This document shows, in pieces, positions 29,617-38,450 of a stretch of 53,192 bases of DNA. Source of the DNA: UMGS172 sp045649545 (lineage in GTDB: Bacteria > Bacillota > Clostridia > Oscillospirales > Acutalibacteraceae). The stretch is from NCBI GenBank assembly GCA_045649545.1, contig JAZRQE010000024.1:1-53192 (forward strand), given 5' to 3'. The notes beneath the pieces are model-generated. The model was not told the origin of the DNA and searched no databases. It was given only the letters and a program-made list of their open reading frames with translations. The translations under genes and the position numbers were made by a program. Every line of letters starts with the position of its first letter. The stretch's first letter is position 1.

Positions 29617-30972
29617 TTAGAATTTGAAGTCATTTGGCATACCGGGGAAGCCCCCAATACCCTTCATAAATTTGTTTTTCTTGGAATTATTGTTCATTTG
29701 CTTGAACATTTTTTTCATCTGCTCATACTGACGCATCAATCGGTTAACGTCCTCTACTCTTTGTCCGCAACCTGCCGCGATACGCTTACGGCGAGAAGCA
29801 TTCAAAATTTCAGGTTTCGCACGTTCCTTTGCAGTCATTGAGGTGATAATAGCCTCAATCCGTTGCATTGATTTATCGTCAATATCCATATCCTTTATCT
29901 GATTGCCAACACCCGGCATCATAGATAAAAGTTGTTTTAAATTGCCCATCTTCTTAATCTGTTGGAACTGGGCAAGTAGGTCATTTAGGTCAAACTTGTT
30001 TTCCTCAAGACGTTTTGCAGCTTCTAAAGCGGCTTTTTCATCGATTTGGGTTTCAACCTTTTCGATAAACGAAAGCACGTCACCCATGCCGAGGATTCGC
30101 GACGCCATACGGTCGGGGTGAAACTCTTCCAAATCGTCAATCTTTTCACCGGTACCGATAAATTTAATGGGTTTGCCGGTAACCGATTTAACCGACAATG
30201 CGGCACCGCCACGGGTATCACCGTCTAACTTAGTTAAGATAACACCCGAAATTTCCAAAACCTCGTTAAAAGCTTTAGCAATATTTACGGCATCCTGACC
30301 TACCATCGAGTCGACAACCAAAAGTATCTCATTAACCTCAACCGCTTTACAGATACGTTTTAATTCATCCATAAGCTCGGTATCAATATGAAGTCGACCG
30401 GCGGTATCTAAAATAACAAAATCGTTACCGTAATCTCTTGCGTGTTTTACAGCCTCAATAGCGGTTTTTTCAGGCTTTTGTGTACCTTTTTCAAAAACGG
30501 GTACATTAATTTTAGCACCCAAAACCTTTAACTGCTCAATTGCGGCAGGACGGTAAATATCGCAGCCGACAAGCATCGGTCTATGTCCTTGAGATTTCAA
30601 ACGGTTAGCCAATTTTGCCGAGTGGGTAGTTTTACCTGAACCTTGCAAACCGCACATTAAAATAATGGTCGGGATTTTATTGGCAGTATTAATCCTTGCG
30701 TTTTCTGAACCCATAAGTTCAGTCAATTCATCACGGACGATTTTAATAACCATCTGTGCGGGAGTTAAACTCTCTAAAACCTTTTGACCAATACTTTTTT
30801 CAACAACCGAATTAGTAAACTCTTTAGCAACCTTATAGTTAACGTCAGCCTCTAATAAAGCAAGACGGACTTCACGCATGGCATCCTTTAAATCGCCCTC
30901 GCTTAATTTACCTTTTGAACGCAACTTTTTAAAAGCCGCCGATAATTTTTCCGAAAGACCTTCGAATGCCAT
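29617..30972 (-). CDS. ffh: Signal recognition particle protein Ffh
   Basis: This 451-residue GTPase has an N domain, a G domain with GLQGSGKTTHSAKLA, DTAGRLHID, TKLDGDTRGG and GTGEKIDDLEEF, and a Met-rich M domain (MSMMPG...MKKMFKQMNN) that binds SRP RNA and signal peptides. It targets nascent membrane proteins to SecYEG through FtsY. The start ATG 30972 is favoured over the GTG 30981 because AGGTGA is 5 nt upstream. Confidence 0.97.
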   Translation of the reverse strand: MAFEGLSEKLSAAFKKLRSKGKLSEGDLKDAMREVRLALLEADVNYKVAKEFTNSVVEKSIGQKVLESLTPAQMVIKIVRDELTELMGSENARINTANKIPTIILMCGLQGSGKTTHSAKLANRLKSQGHRPMLVGCDIYRPAAIEQLKVLGAKINVPVFEKGTQKPEKTAIEAVKHARDYGNDFVILDTAGRLHIDTELMDELKRICKAVEVNEILLVVDSMVGQDAVNIAKAFNEVLEISGVILTKLDGDTRGGAALSVKSVTGKPIKFIGTGEKIDDLEEFHPDRMASRILGMGDVLSFIEKVETQIDEKAALEAAKRLEENKFDLNDLLAQFQQIKKMGNLKQLLSMMPGVGNQIKDMDIDDKSMQRIEAIITSMTAKERAKPEILNASRRKRIAAGCGQRVEDVNRLMRQYEQMKKMFKQMNNNSKKNKFMKGIGGFPGMPNDFKF

Positions 30973-30987
30973 TTGTGTCACCTGCCT

Positions 30988-31299
30988 TTATATCTCTTCA
31001 ATTGCCTTTTTCAAGGCTTCTAAATTTTTATCGGTTTTATCCGACTCATACTTTTCAAACAATCGCTTTAAAGTATCGCTCTTTTTCGCAAAGCCAATTG
31101 TATTTTCAAACCCGTGAAGTTTTTTAACAGCACGCACTATTGCGTCCCTTGCCCCCTGCCGAGTTATATCCTCATCCTCGGATATTTCAGCTAATGACAA
31201 ATCATCACAGTAATATAATTCTACCAGACGGCGTTGCTTTTCGGGAAGTAAGCCGCCATAGTAATCAAGAAGCAAAACCACGCTCAAATCCTTGGGCAA
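30988..31299 (-). CDS. ylxM: YlxM-family sigma-70-like HTH protein
   Basis: A protein of about 103 residues with LLLDYYGGLLPEKQRRLVELYYCDDLSLAEISEDEDITRQGARDAI, the YlxM/p13 HTH. It is encoded with ffh in Firmicutes and may modulate SRP function. The start is debatable. ATG 31329 would lie only about 4 nt from the predicted transcription start, giving a nearly leaderless mRNA. TTG 31299 has AAGGTGAG at good spacing and matches the length of the Bacillus protein, so it is used here. Confidence 0.85.
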   Translation of the reverse strand: MPKDLSVVLLLDYYGGLLPEKQRRLVELYYCDDLSLAEISEDEDITRQGARDAIVRAVKKLHGFENTIGFAKKSDTLKRLFEKYESDKTDKNLEALKKAIEEI

Positions 31300-31339
31300 A
31301 GCACTCACCTTCTGTAAAGTGTTTTTCATTACAGCAAGT

Positions 31340-31368
31340 ATTATACACACCAAACGTCAGTCTGTCAA
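31340..31368 (-). promoter_or_regulatory. Consensus promoter of the ylxM-ffh-rpsP-khpA operon
   Basis: TTGACA (31368-31363) and TATAAT (31345-31340), exact hexamers at 17 bp on the minus strand. The predicted transcript start is near 31333. Confidence 0.92.
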
Positions 31369-31407
31369 GTGTTTTTCTTTACATTTACCGAATTTTTTTA
31401 AAATTTA

Positions 31408-31436
31408 TTGACTGTTTTACACTTTTTAATTATACT
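31408..31436 (+). promoter_or_regulatory. Promoter of the solute-binding lipoprotein gene
   Basis: TTGACT (31408-31413) and TATACT (31431-31436) at 17 bp. Transcription is divergent from ylxM. Confidence 0.8.
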
Positions 31437-31458
31437 ATCGATGATGGGGTGAATAAAA

Positions 31459-32979
31459 ATGGCTAAATTAAGGTTTAAAAGCACAATATTAATACTTTTA
31501 TGTATAATCACTTTACTCCCGACCTTGACTTTGTCAGGGTGCATGGATGAGTCTTTTTCAATATACTTCGGTGTTGAGGAAATGCCCTATAACCTTGACC
31601 CACAAAAAGCACAAACCTATGGCGAGCTTTTAGCTGTACGCAACTGCTTTAAGGGACTTTTTAAGGAAGACATAGACGGTAATATCGTACCCGACCTTGC
31701 AGAAACCTACACAGTAAGCGACAATAAGCTGACATACACTTTTAAAATCAAAGATTGCCAATGGAAAAACAGCACACCCGTCACTGCTGACGATTTTGTC
31801 TTTGCCGTAAACCGTGCCAAAGACCCTCTAACCGCTTCACCCTCTGTTAAGTCGGTTGATAATATTGAATACATTAAACAGATTGATTCTAAATCATTTT
31901 TAATTAAACTTTTAAAACCTGACGAAGACTTTTTAAAGTTATTAACTTCGGCAGTATTCAAGCCCTGCAATCGCACATTTTTTGAAAAAAGCGGCGGAAA
32001 ATACGGCCTTTCACGTGAGTATATTTTAACCAACGGTGACTATTCCGTTGCACGCTGGAATGAACGCCAAATAAAATTACAAATTACCGAAAACCATAAA
32101 AATCGCAAAACCGCACCGGAAAGTGTGTTTATTACGGTTAGTTCAACCGGTAAAAACAGCGTTGAACGAATCAACAGCAAAGAAATCGGTATGGCTATAA
32201 ACTCAATAAACGATTGGACTTCAATTAACCAATCGGAGTATAATATTATCTCAAGATTTTCAAAAACCTATGCATTAATTTTTAACAAAAACACCGAAAT
32301 AGGAAAAAACTCAAAACTTACCTCTGCTTTTGCCAAGACAGTTCACAAGGAATATTTTTCCGTAAGAATGAGTCAACGCTTTTCAGTGCCTAAATCTATA
32401 GTTTTTGATAACAAGTCACTTTCTAACATTCCTAATTACGCATATCAGTTTGACTCCCCCACCGCGAGAACCGAATTTTTAGAGGCGTTACAGGAATTTA
32501 AAGGAAAGAAACTGCCCTCAATTTCCGTTTTAACTGCACAAAACAGTGAAATCAACTCTATTTTAGGTGACATTGTTTCCCAATGGCAAAACCATTTGGG
32601 TGCTTATGTTAATATTACGAAAGTAAACTCCGAATCCCAATTGCTTGAAAAGGTTAAATCCGGAAACTTTACGGTTGCATTAGTACCGTTAGAAGGCTCA
32701 AACCAAGATGTTTTGAAAAATTTTGCCAACTCAACATTAGGATTTTATCTTTTCAACACCGATTTTGACCAAAGCGTAATTGAGTTAAATGATGCGAATA
32801 CTCGTCACGACAAGGATGTGGCTCTTAATTCGTGTGCCAATATTTTATCGAATGAATCGGCTGTTATTCCAGTTGTTTCGGTACCGACGTCATACATTTA
32901 TGACAAATCTTACAAAAATGTTTATTTTTCAACGGTAGACGCAACAATAGATTTCACAATTATTTACAAAACCAAATAA
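31459..32979 (+). CDS. Family 5 (OppA/DppA-type) solute-binding lipoprotein
   Basis: This 506-residue protein has a lipoprotein signal peptide with lipobox LTLSGC (Cys at about residue 28), so it is anchored outside the membrane. The body matches SBP_bac_5: MPYNLDPQKAQTYGELLAVRNCFKGLFKEDIDGNIVPDLAETY and ADDFVFAVNRAKDPLTASP. It binds peptides or similar solutes for an ABC importer. No permease or ATPase genes are adjacent, which is unusual. It may serve a transporter encoded elsewhere or act in sensing. Confidence 0.9.
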   Translation: MAKLRFKSTILILLCIITLLPTLTLSGCMDESFSIYFGVEEMPYNLDPQKAQTYGELLAVRNCFKGLFKEDIDGNIVPDLAETYTVSDNKLTYTFKIKDCQWKNSTPVTADDFVFAVNRAKDPLTASPSVKSVDNIEYIKQIDSKSFLIKLLKPDEDFLKLLTSAVFKPCNRTFFEKSGGKYGLSREYILTNGDYSVARWNERQIKLQITENHKNRKTAPESVFITVSSTGKNSVERINSKEIGMAINSINDWTSINQSEYNIISRFSKTYALIFNKNTEIGKNSKLTSAFAKTVHKEYFSVRMSQRFSVPKSIVFDNKSLSNIPNYAYQFDSPTARTEFLEALQEFKGKKLPSISVLTAQNSEINSILGDIVSQWQNHLGAYVNITKVNSESQLLEKVKSGNFTVALVPLEGSNQDVLKNFANSTLGFYLFNTDFDQSVIELNDANTRHDKDVALNSCANILSNESAVIPVVSVPTSYIYDKSYKNVYFSTVDATIDFTIIYKTK

Positions 32980-32987
32980 GAATAAAT

Positions 32988-33029
32988 AAACGCTCCTTTG
33001 TAAACACTACACTTGAAAGGAGCGTTTTT
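32988..33029 (+). terminator. Terminator whose 3' arm contains the SD of the next small ORF
   Basis: AAACGCTCCTTT (32988-32999) and AAAGGAGCGTTT (33016-33027) form a perfect 12-bp stem with a 16-nt loop, then T5. AAAGGAG in the 3' arm is the ribosome site for the ORF at 33032. Confidence 0.85.
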
Positions 33030-33031
33030 GT

Positions 33032-33208
33032 ATGGATAAAAAGAAAAAATTTAATCCAATCCCTGAAGAACCTGAAGATACTGTCGGCACCATTTACTGC
33101 GGTGAAAACACAGAAGAATATAATAACATAATCACCGCTAAAGATATGTTTCCTTATCAGTCACCGTTGCCGAAATACCGCCGTGAACCCGAACCGCCTA
33201 TTATTTAA
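33032..33208 (+). CDS. Small charged protein of 58 residues, unknown function
   Basis: ATG 33032 opens a 58-codon frame (MDKKKKFNPIPEEPEDTV...) rich in Pro, Glu and Lys, with one Cys and no membrane segment. SD AAAGGAG lies about 10 nt upstream. The clean start, SD and terminator downstream (33220-33253) argue that it is real. I do not recognise the family. Its SD is locked in the preceding terminator stem, so translation may need a separate transcript start in the loop, or unfolding. Confidence 0.6.
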   Translation: MDKKKKFNPIPEEPEDTVGTIYCGENTEEYNNIITAKDMFPYQSPLPKYRREPEPPII

Positions 33209-33219
33209 ATTAATGTAAA

Positions 33220-33253
33220 AAACCGCTTGACATTCTTAAAAGTCAAGCGGTTT
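33220..33253. terminator. Bidirectional terminator between the small ORF and maf
   Basis: AAACCGCTTGAC/GTCAAGCGGTTT, a perfect 12-bp stem with a 10-nt loop and A/T-rich tails on both sides. Confidence 0.9.
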
Positions 33254-33257
33254 AATT

Positions 33258-33845
33258 TTAACTATTCATTGCAAGTGTTTGAGGGTCTAAGCCTAAATTT
33301 TGCAGTAATTTACAAAGAAGTCTTACAGGAAGTCCGACAACATTAAAATAACATCCGTCAATTTTTTCAATCCACATTGAAGCAACACCCTGCACAGCAT
33401 AACTGCCGGCTTTATCCATAGGTTCGCCCGATTCAACATATTTTTCAATAAAACTCTCGGTCAACTCCGCAAAATAAACGTCGGTATCTTCACTGTCGGT
33501 AACTGTTTTACCATTTAAGGAAAGCGACAAACCGCTTGTTACGGTATGTTTTCTGCCCGACAACAATCTTAACATCCCTATTGCGTCTTCTTTACTTTGA
33601 GGCTTACCTAAAATTTTACCGTCACACCACACAACAGTGTCGCAGGATATAACCAGCACATCGCTGTCATCAAGCGTTTTTACAACATCCCTACCCTTAC
33701 GGCATGCTAAATCTTTAGTTAAAGCACGGGGGTCGGTTTCATTTGAACTTTCATCTGTATCTGCAGTAACAATTGAAAACTTAAACCCTAAGGTTTCTAA
33801 AATTTCCTTTCGTCTCGGCGATTTTGAAGCCAAAATAATTTTCAT
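33258..33845 (-). CDS. maf: Maf-type nucleotide pyrophosphatase
   Basis: This 195-residue protein has the Maf signature MKIILASKSPRRKEILETLG, ISCDTVVWCDG and the C-terminal DKAGSYAVQG...GCYFNVVGLP. It hydrolyses dTTP, UTP or modified nucleotides to monophosphates (house-cleaning). ATG 33845 with GGGTGA is chosen over the upstream TTG 33857. Confidence 0.93.
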   Translation of the reverse strand: MKIILASKSPRRKEILETLGFKFSIVTADTDESSNETDPRALTKDLACRKGRDVVKTLDDSDVLVISCDTVVWCDGKILGKPQSKEDAIGMLRLLSGRKHTVTSGLSLSLNGKTVTDSEDTDVYFAELTESFIEKYVESGEPMDKAGSYAVQGVASMWIEKIDGCYFNVVGLPVRLLCKLLQNLGLDPQTLAMNS

Positions 33846-33905
33846 TTTCTCACCCAAATATGTATTATTTATAGGGAGGGCAAGCCCTCCCTATTCCTTA
33901 CAGTA

Positions 33906-34328
33906 TCACAAAAACTTTTTAAGATTTTCAATATTCTGCTCTTCGGTTTTAACCAACTTTTCAGCAATTTTTAAGGCTCTGTCATCGCCATTATACTCAT
34001 TGATATGCTTAATAAGCTTGGTAACGCCCATTGTACTGCCCTGAATCATAGACTCTGCAATTTTAGAAGTTGAGCCGTTAAAATTTTTCACCCTTGCGGT
34101 TAAATGTGCGGCAATTTTAGCAGCCGCATGGACATCTTGACGCTCGCCGCCGATTTGCTCTAACAACGAATCAGCCTCATTATACACCTCGTTGTATTCG
34201 TATAACTCACGCTCTAACTCTTTATAAAAGTCTTTATCGTCGGTATCGTCAATAACCAACTTTATACCGTCAATGCCCATCTGAACATTTTGGCGGACAA
34301 AATTTAACATTTCAATTTCTGTAAGCAT
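33906..34328 (-). CDS. Helical protein of 140 residues, unknown function
   Basis: This wholly alpha-helical, acidic protein (MLTEIEMLNFVRQNVQMGIDGIKLVIDDTDD...) is suggestive of a ferritin-like or DUF2383-like four-helix bundle. I cannot assign it. No membrane segment or signal is seen. SD AAAGGAG lies 6 nt before ATG 34328, and the in-frame TTG 6 nt earlier is rejected. The Met/Asp/Glu-rich pairs at helix positions could bind metal, which is speculation. Confidence 0.6.
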   Translation of the reverse strand: MLTEIEMLNFVRQNVQMGIDGIKLVIDDTDDKDFYKELERELYEYNEVYNEADSLLEQIGGERQDVHAAAKIAAHLTARVKNFNGSTSKIAESMIQGSTMGVTKLIKHINEYNGDDRALKIAEKLVKTEEQNIENLKKFL

Positions 34329-34377
34329 AAACAATCTCCTTTTTTATCTTTACAGAGATTATTATGCCCAAAAATTA

Positions 34378-34581
34378 TTACTTTTTCTTTTCTAATTTAC
34401 GTTTTGTGCCGTCAGACTCTTGAATATAAGTGTTTTCTAAAATACCTGTTAAAGAGGCTTTGTAAGCGTCAATATACTCACGTCTTAATATTGCTCTTTC
34501 TTTTTGTTCTTCTTCGGTCAACTCACGTGTACGTGAAATGCGTGTTAATTCCGAAATTCTGTCAATCTTTTTCTGTTCCAT
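34378..34581 (-). CDS. DUF896 (YnzC-like) protein
   Basis: A 67-residue helical protein: KKIDRISELTRISRTRELTEEEQKERAILRREYIDAYKASL is diagnostic of the DUF896/YnzC family of small two-helix cytosolic proteins, linked to the SOS regulon in Bacillus but of unknown function. ATG 34581 with GGTGA is used. Confidence 0.9.
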   Translation of the reverse strand: MEQKKIDRISELTRISRTRELTEEEQKERAILRREYIDAYKASLTGILENTYIQESDGTKRKLEKKK

Positions 34582-34643
34582 TTTTATCACCAAAGATATC
34601 TTAACACAAAAGCACTGATTTGTGAAGTAAAAAATTTATTTAC

Positions 34644-34671
34644 TTGCTTTTAATGTTTATTCTGATATAAT
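34644..34671 (+). promoter_or_regulatory. Promoter of the ABC exporter operon
   Basis: TTGCTT (34644-34649) and TATAAT (34666-34671) with 16-bp spacing; leader about 50 nt. Confidence 0.65.
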
Positions 34672-34725
34672 ATATTGTAATATATTTAATTAAAATATAT
34701 ATTCGTTTTTCAGGCGGTGAGATAA

Positions 34726-36444
34726 GTGAAAAATCTTTTAAAATATATGAAGCGGTACCGCGTCGAAGCTATTTTAGGTCCCCTTTTCAAACTAACCGAA
34801 GCGTTGTTTGAACTTTTTGTACCTTTAGTTGTTGCAGACATTATTGATAAAGGTATCGGTCTTCAAGATAAATCGTATATCATTTCAAGAAGTATTCTAA
34901 TGGCGGCATTAGGTGTTATCGGCTTTATTTGTGCATTGATAGCACAGTATTTTGCCGCAAAAGCCTCAGTTGGTGTTGCTTGCGACTTAAGGTCGGCACT
35001 TTTCAAAAAAATCAACAGTTTTTCATATACCGATTTGGACACAATCGGCACCTCAACACTTATCACCCGTTTAACCGGTGACATCAACCAAGTGCAAACC
35101 GGTGTAAACCTTGCATTGAGGTTACTTTTACGCTCACCTTTTATTGTTTTTGGTGCAATGATTATGGCATTTACGGTTGACGTAAAATCGGCATTGATTT
35201 TTGCGGCATCTATCCCCGTTTTAGCGATAATTGTTGTTGCAATAATGTACGTAACAGTGCCAATGTACAAAAGAGTACAGGCTAAAGCAGACAAACTCAC
35301 CCTTAATACACGCGAATCTTTAAAAGGCGTGCGAGTTATCCGTGCTTTCCGTCAAGAGTCAGAGGAAATCAGTAAATTTGAAGAAACCAACAACAGTCTA
35401 ACCGCTTTACAAAGGTTGGTTGGTAAAATTTCAGCTTTAATGAACCCGTTAACCTATGTTGTGATCAACACAGCGGTTATTTTGATAATTTATGTTGGCG
35501 GACACCGTGTATATAACGGCACCTTAACCCAGGGTGAAATCGTGGCATTATATAACTATATGTCACAAATTTTGGTTGAGTTAATTAAACTTGCTAATAT
35601 GATTATGACGGTTAATAAAGCGCTTGCATCTTCATCACGCGTTGATGCTGTACTAAACCGTGAAAACTTTATAGAGCCTTTATCGGCTGACGAAAACATC
35701 ACAAGTGCATTTGCCGTTGAATTCAAAAACGTTTCGTTTAAATATAACGGTGCAGGTGAAGAATCAATAGTAAACCTTAACTTCACTGCCGAAAAGGGTC
35801 AAAAAATTGGAATTATCGGTGCAACCGGTTCAGGAAAATCCACCTTGGTAAATCTTATTCCCCTTTTCTACGGTGCAACTTCAGGTACTGTTTTAGTTGA
35901 CGGCAAAGATGTCAAAACCTACAACACCGAAGATTTACGCCGTAAAATCGGCATTGTTCCCCAAAAGTCAGTGCTTTTTAAAGGCACTGTAAGAGATAAC
36001 CTCACTTTAGGCGGAAAAGTGGCTACTGACGAGGAATTGTGGTCGGCATTAAAATCTGCCCAAGCCGAAGAAACGGTTACAACTAAAGGCGGATTAAACG
36101 CAGAAATTGAACAAAACGGACGTAATCTTTCAGGCGGACAACGCCAAAGGCTTTGTATTGCCCGTGCATTAGTAGGTAACCCTGAAATCTTGATTTTAGA
36201 CGATTCTGCCTCGGCGCTTGACTTTAAGACCGAAGCAGAACTACGCAAGGCATTGGCCCTTCTACCTGAAAAGCCAACCGTTTTTACGGTTTCTCAACGA
36301 GTATCTTCCATAATGAATTGTGACAAAATTATTTGCTTGGACGACGGCGAGGCTATCGGTATCGGCACTCACGAGGAATTGTTAAATTCGTGCGAAGTTT
36401 ATGCCGAAATCTGCCGTTCACAGTTAGATAAGGAGGAAGTTTAA
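34726..36444 (+). CDS. ABC exporter half, degenerate Walker B subunit
   Basis: This 572-residue protein has six N-terminal membrane helices (type I exporter) and one nucleotide-binding domain with Walker A GATGSGKST, signature LSGGQRQR and Walker B ILILDDSASALD. The catalytic Glu after Walker B is Asp. Together with the next gene (no intervening bases between stop and start) it should form a heterodimer exporting drugs, lipids or peptides. The GTG start has GGCGGTGAG as SD. The signature motif is intact and would complete the active site of the partner. Confidence 0.92.
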   Translation: MKNLLKYMKRYRVEAILGPLFKLTEALFELFVPLVVADIIDKGIGLQDKSYIISRSILMAALGVIGFICALIAQYFAAKASVGVACDLRSALFKKINSFSYTDLDTIGTSTLITRLTGDINQVQTGVNLALRLLLRSPFIVFGAMIMAFTVDVKSALIFAASIPVLAIIVVAIMYVTVPMYKRVQAKADKLTLNTRESLKGVRVIRAFRQESEEISKFEETNNSLTALQRLVGKISALMNPLTYVVINTAVILIIYVGGHRVYNGTLTQGEIVALYNYMSQILVELIKLANMIMTVNKALASSSRVDAVLNRENFIEPLSADENITSAFAVEFKNVSFKYNGAGEESIVNLNFTAEKGQKIGIIGATGSGKSTLVNLIPLFYGATSGTVLVDGKDVKTYNTEDLRRKIGIVPQKSVLFKGTVRDNLTLGGKVATDEELWSALKSAQAEETVTTKGGLNAEIEQNGRNLSGGQRQRLCIARALVGNPEILILDDSASALDFKTEAELRKALALLPEKPTVFTVSQRVSSIMNCDKIICLDDGEAIGIGTHEELLNSCEVYAEICRSQLDKEEV

Positions 36445-38178
36445 ATGAAAACCAAAACCCTCCTTAAAGTATTGTCGGTATTGGGAAAACAAAAAATTCT
36501 TTTCGCTTTTTCAATTTTTCTCGCTTTAATTAATGTAGCACTTACTCTTTATATCCCTGTATTGGTAGGTAATGCAATTGACTGTATTATAGGCGTTGGT
36601 AATGTTGACTTTGAGAAAATAAATAACATTATTTTTCAAATTATCGCATCGGTTATTTTAACCGCCGTTACGCTTTGGCTAATGAGCATTTGTAACAATC
36701 GGTTGACATTCAATCTTGTTCACGATATGCGAAGTAAAGCATTTAAGAAACTGCAAACATTACCTCTTTCTTATATCGACACCCACCCTTACGGTGACAC
36801 TGTAAGCCGAATTATCAGTGATGTTGACACCCTTGCAGACGGCTTACTAATGGGATTTTCGCAGTTGTTTACGGGTGTTATGACCGTGTTAGGCACGGTT
36901 GTGCTTATGTTCACAATCAACTGGAAAATTGCTACTATTGTAGTCGTCCTCACCCCGGTTTCACTGCTTGTAGCAAAGTTCATTGCGAGCAGAACCTACT
37001 CAATGTTTAAACTGCAGTCCGAAACGAGAGGCAAACAAACTGGCTTTATCGATGAGATGGTTACCAACCAAAAGGTTATCGGTGCATTTTGCCATCACAC
37101 TGAAGCCATAAAGAAGTTTGACGAAATTAACGAAGATTTAAGAAAACACTCACTTCGTGCAATCTTCTTTTCCTCAATGGTTAACCCCTCTACCAGAATT
37201 ATCAACTCAATTATTTATGCAATTGTTTGCCTTGTCGGTGCTTTGACAGTTATCTCAACACCCTCGTTCACTGTCGGTGCATTGTCAATTCTTTTGAGTT
37301 ACGCCAGCCAATATGCCAAACCGTTTAATGAAATTTCCGGTGTTATAACCGAGTTGTCATCGGCAATTGCTTCGGCAGAAAGAGTATTCCGGTTAATTGA
37401 GCAACCGTCAGAGGTTTCTGACGAACATTTACCCGAAATGCCGACTGCTAAGGGTAACGTTGCATTAAATAACGTTAAATTCTCATATGTACCTGAAAAA
37501 CCATTGATTGACGGAATTACACTGAACTTTGAAAGCGGTCAGCAGATTGCTATAGTCGGTCCTACCGGTTGCGGTAAAACTACCTTGATTAACCTGCTTA
37601 TGAGGTTTTATGATGTGACGGGTGGCGAAATTACTGTTGACGGGCAAAACATTAAAAATGTCACCCGCCACAGTTTAAGACGTAACTACGGAATGGTTTT
37701 ACAGGAAACCTGGCTGAAATCAGGTACTGTAAAGGAAAATATCACAATGGGTAACCCTGACGCTACTGACGAGGAAATTATTGCCGCCGCAAAATCAACC
37801 CACGCTCACAGTTTTATAAAACGTCTGCCTAACGGCTACGATACTGTTTTGGGCGAGGATGGTGGAAGTTTGTCAGAGGGTCAAAAGCAGTTGCTTTGTA
37901 TTACAAGAATTATGCTCTGCTTGCCGCCTATGCTGATTTTAGACGAGGCTACTTCATCAATTGACGTTAAAACCGAAATGCATATCCAACACGCATTTAA
38001 ACGGCTTATGGTAGGTCGCACAAGCTTTGTTGTTGCACACAGACTTTCGACCATTAAACATTCCGACGTGATTTTGGTTATGAAGGACGGCAATATTATT
38101 GAGCACGGCAACCACAAAGAACTGTTAAATAGAAAAGGCTTCTACTACGAACTTTACAACAGCCAGTTTGCAGAGTAA
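36445..38178 (+). CDS. ABC exporter half, catalytic subunit
   Basis: This 577-residue exporter half has six membrane helices, Walker A GPTGCGKTT, Walker B MLILDEATSSID with the catalytic Glu, and the H-loop VAHRLST. The signature reads LSEGQKQL rather than LSGGQ. Paired with the upstream subunit this gives one canonical ATP site (its own Walker A/B with the partner LSGGQ) and one degenerate site, as in TM287/288 or BmrCD. ATG 36445 follows the upstream stop directly, with SD AAGGAGG inside the upstream gene. Confidence 0.93.
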   Translation: MKTKTLLKVLSVLGKQKILFAFSIFLALINVALTLYIPVLVGNAIDCIIGVGNVDFEKINNIIFQIIASVILTAVTLWLMSICNNRLTFNLVHDMRSKAFKKLQTLPLSYIDTHPYGDTVSRIISDVDTLADGLLMGFSQLFTGVMTVLGTVVLMFTINWKIATIVVVLTPVSLLVAKFIASRTYSMFKLQSETRGKQTGFIDEMVTNQKVIGAFCHHTEAIKKFDEINEDLRKHSLRAIFFSSMVNPSTRIINSIIYAIVCLVGALTVISTPSFTVGALSILLSYASQYAKPFNEISGVITELSSAIASAERVFRLIEQPSEVSDEHLPEMPTAKGNVALNNVKFSYVPEKPLIDGITLNFESGQQIAIVGPTGCGKTTLINLLMRFYDVTGGEITVDGQNIKNVTRHSLRRNYGMVLQETWLKSGTVKENITMGNPDATDEEIIAAAKSTHAHSFIKRLPNGYDTVLGEDGGSLSEGQKQLLCITRIMLCLPPMLILDEATSSIDVKTEMHIQHAFKRLMVGRTSFVVAHRLSTIKHSDVILVMKDGNIIEHGNHKELLNRKGFYYELYNSQFAE

Positions 38179-38197
38179 TTCTAAAGATTATTTTAAA

Positions 38198-38225
38198 ACA
38201 GCATCCCGAAAAATCGGGATGCTGT
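38198..38225 (+). terminator. Terminator of the ABC exporter operon
   Basis: ACAGCATCCCGA/TCGGGATGCTGT 12-bp stem with loop AAAA; the T tract is weak (TTCATTTA). Confidence 0.75.
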
Positions 38226-38384
38226 TCATTTATGATACTTCTTTTAATTATTCATTTGCCACATTTTTAGCCGTTTCAAGCATATTTTCGGCAAATATAC
38301 CGTAACCGCTTGTGCAATCATTTACAAAAACGTGTGTAACCGCACCAACAAGTTTACCATTTTGGATTATCGGGCTACCCGACA
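38226..38384 (-). repeat. Diverged direct copy of the spoIVB 3' end
   Basis: About 159 bp align, with roughly 15 percent differences, to 39911-40071 in the same orientation, including bases after the stop codon. The two copies bracket the PadR-membrane protein gene pair. Similarity stops at the codon stretch for the serine-protease Ser motif. Confidence 0.85.
38248..38384 (-). pseudogene. C-terminal fragment of spoIVB
   Basis: In frame with the TAA at 38248-38250 the sequence encodes GSPIIQNGKLVGAVTHVFVNDC...AENMLETAKNVANE, nearly identical to the last 43 residues of the SpoIVB encoded at 39932-41149. There is no start codon, PDZ domain or His segment. Upstream codons (WSYIDTLVS) are unrelated to SpoIVB. 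Confidence 0.85.
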
Positions 38385-38450
38385 CGAGTGTGTCAATATA
38401 GGACCAATAAATAATTAATTTGATGAATTCAGAGGAAGGTTCTGTGTTTT

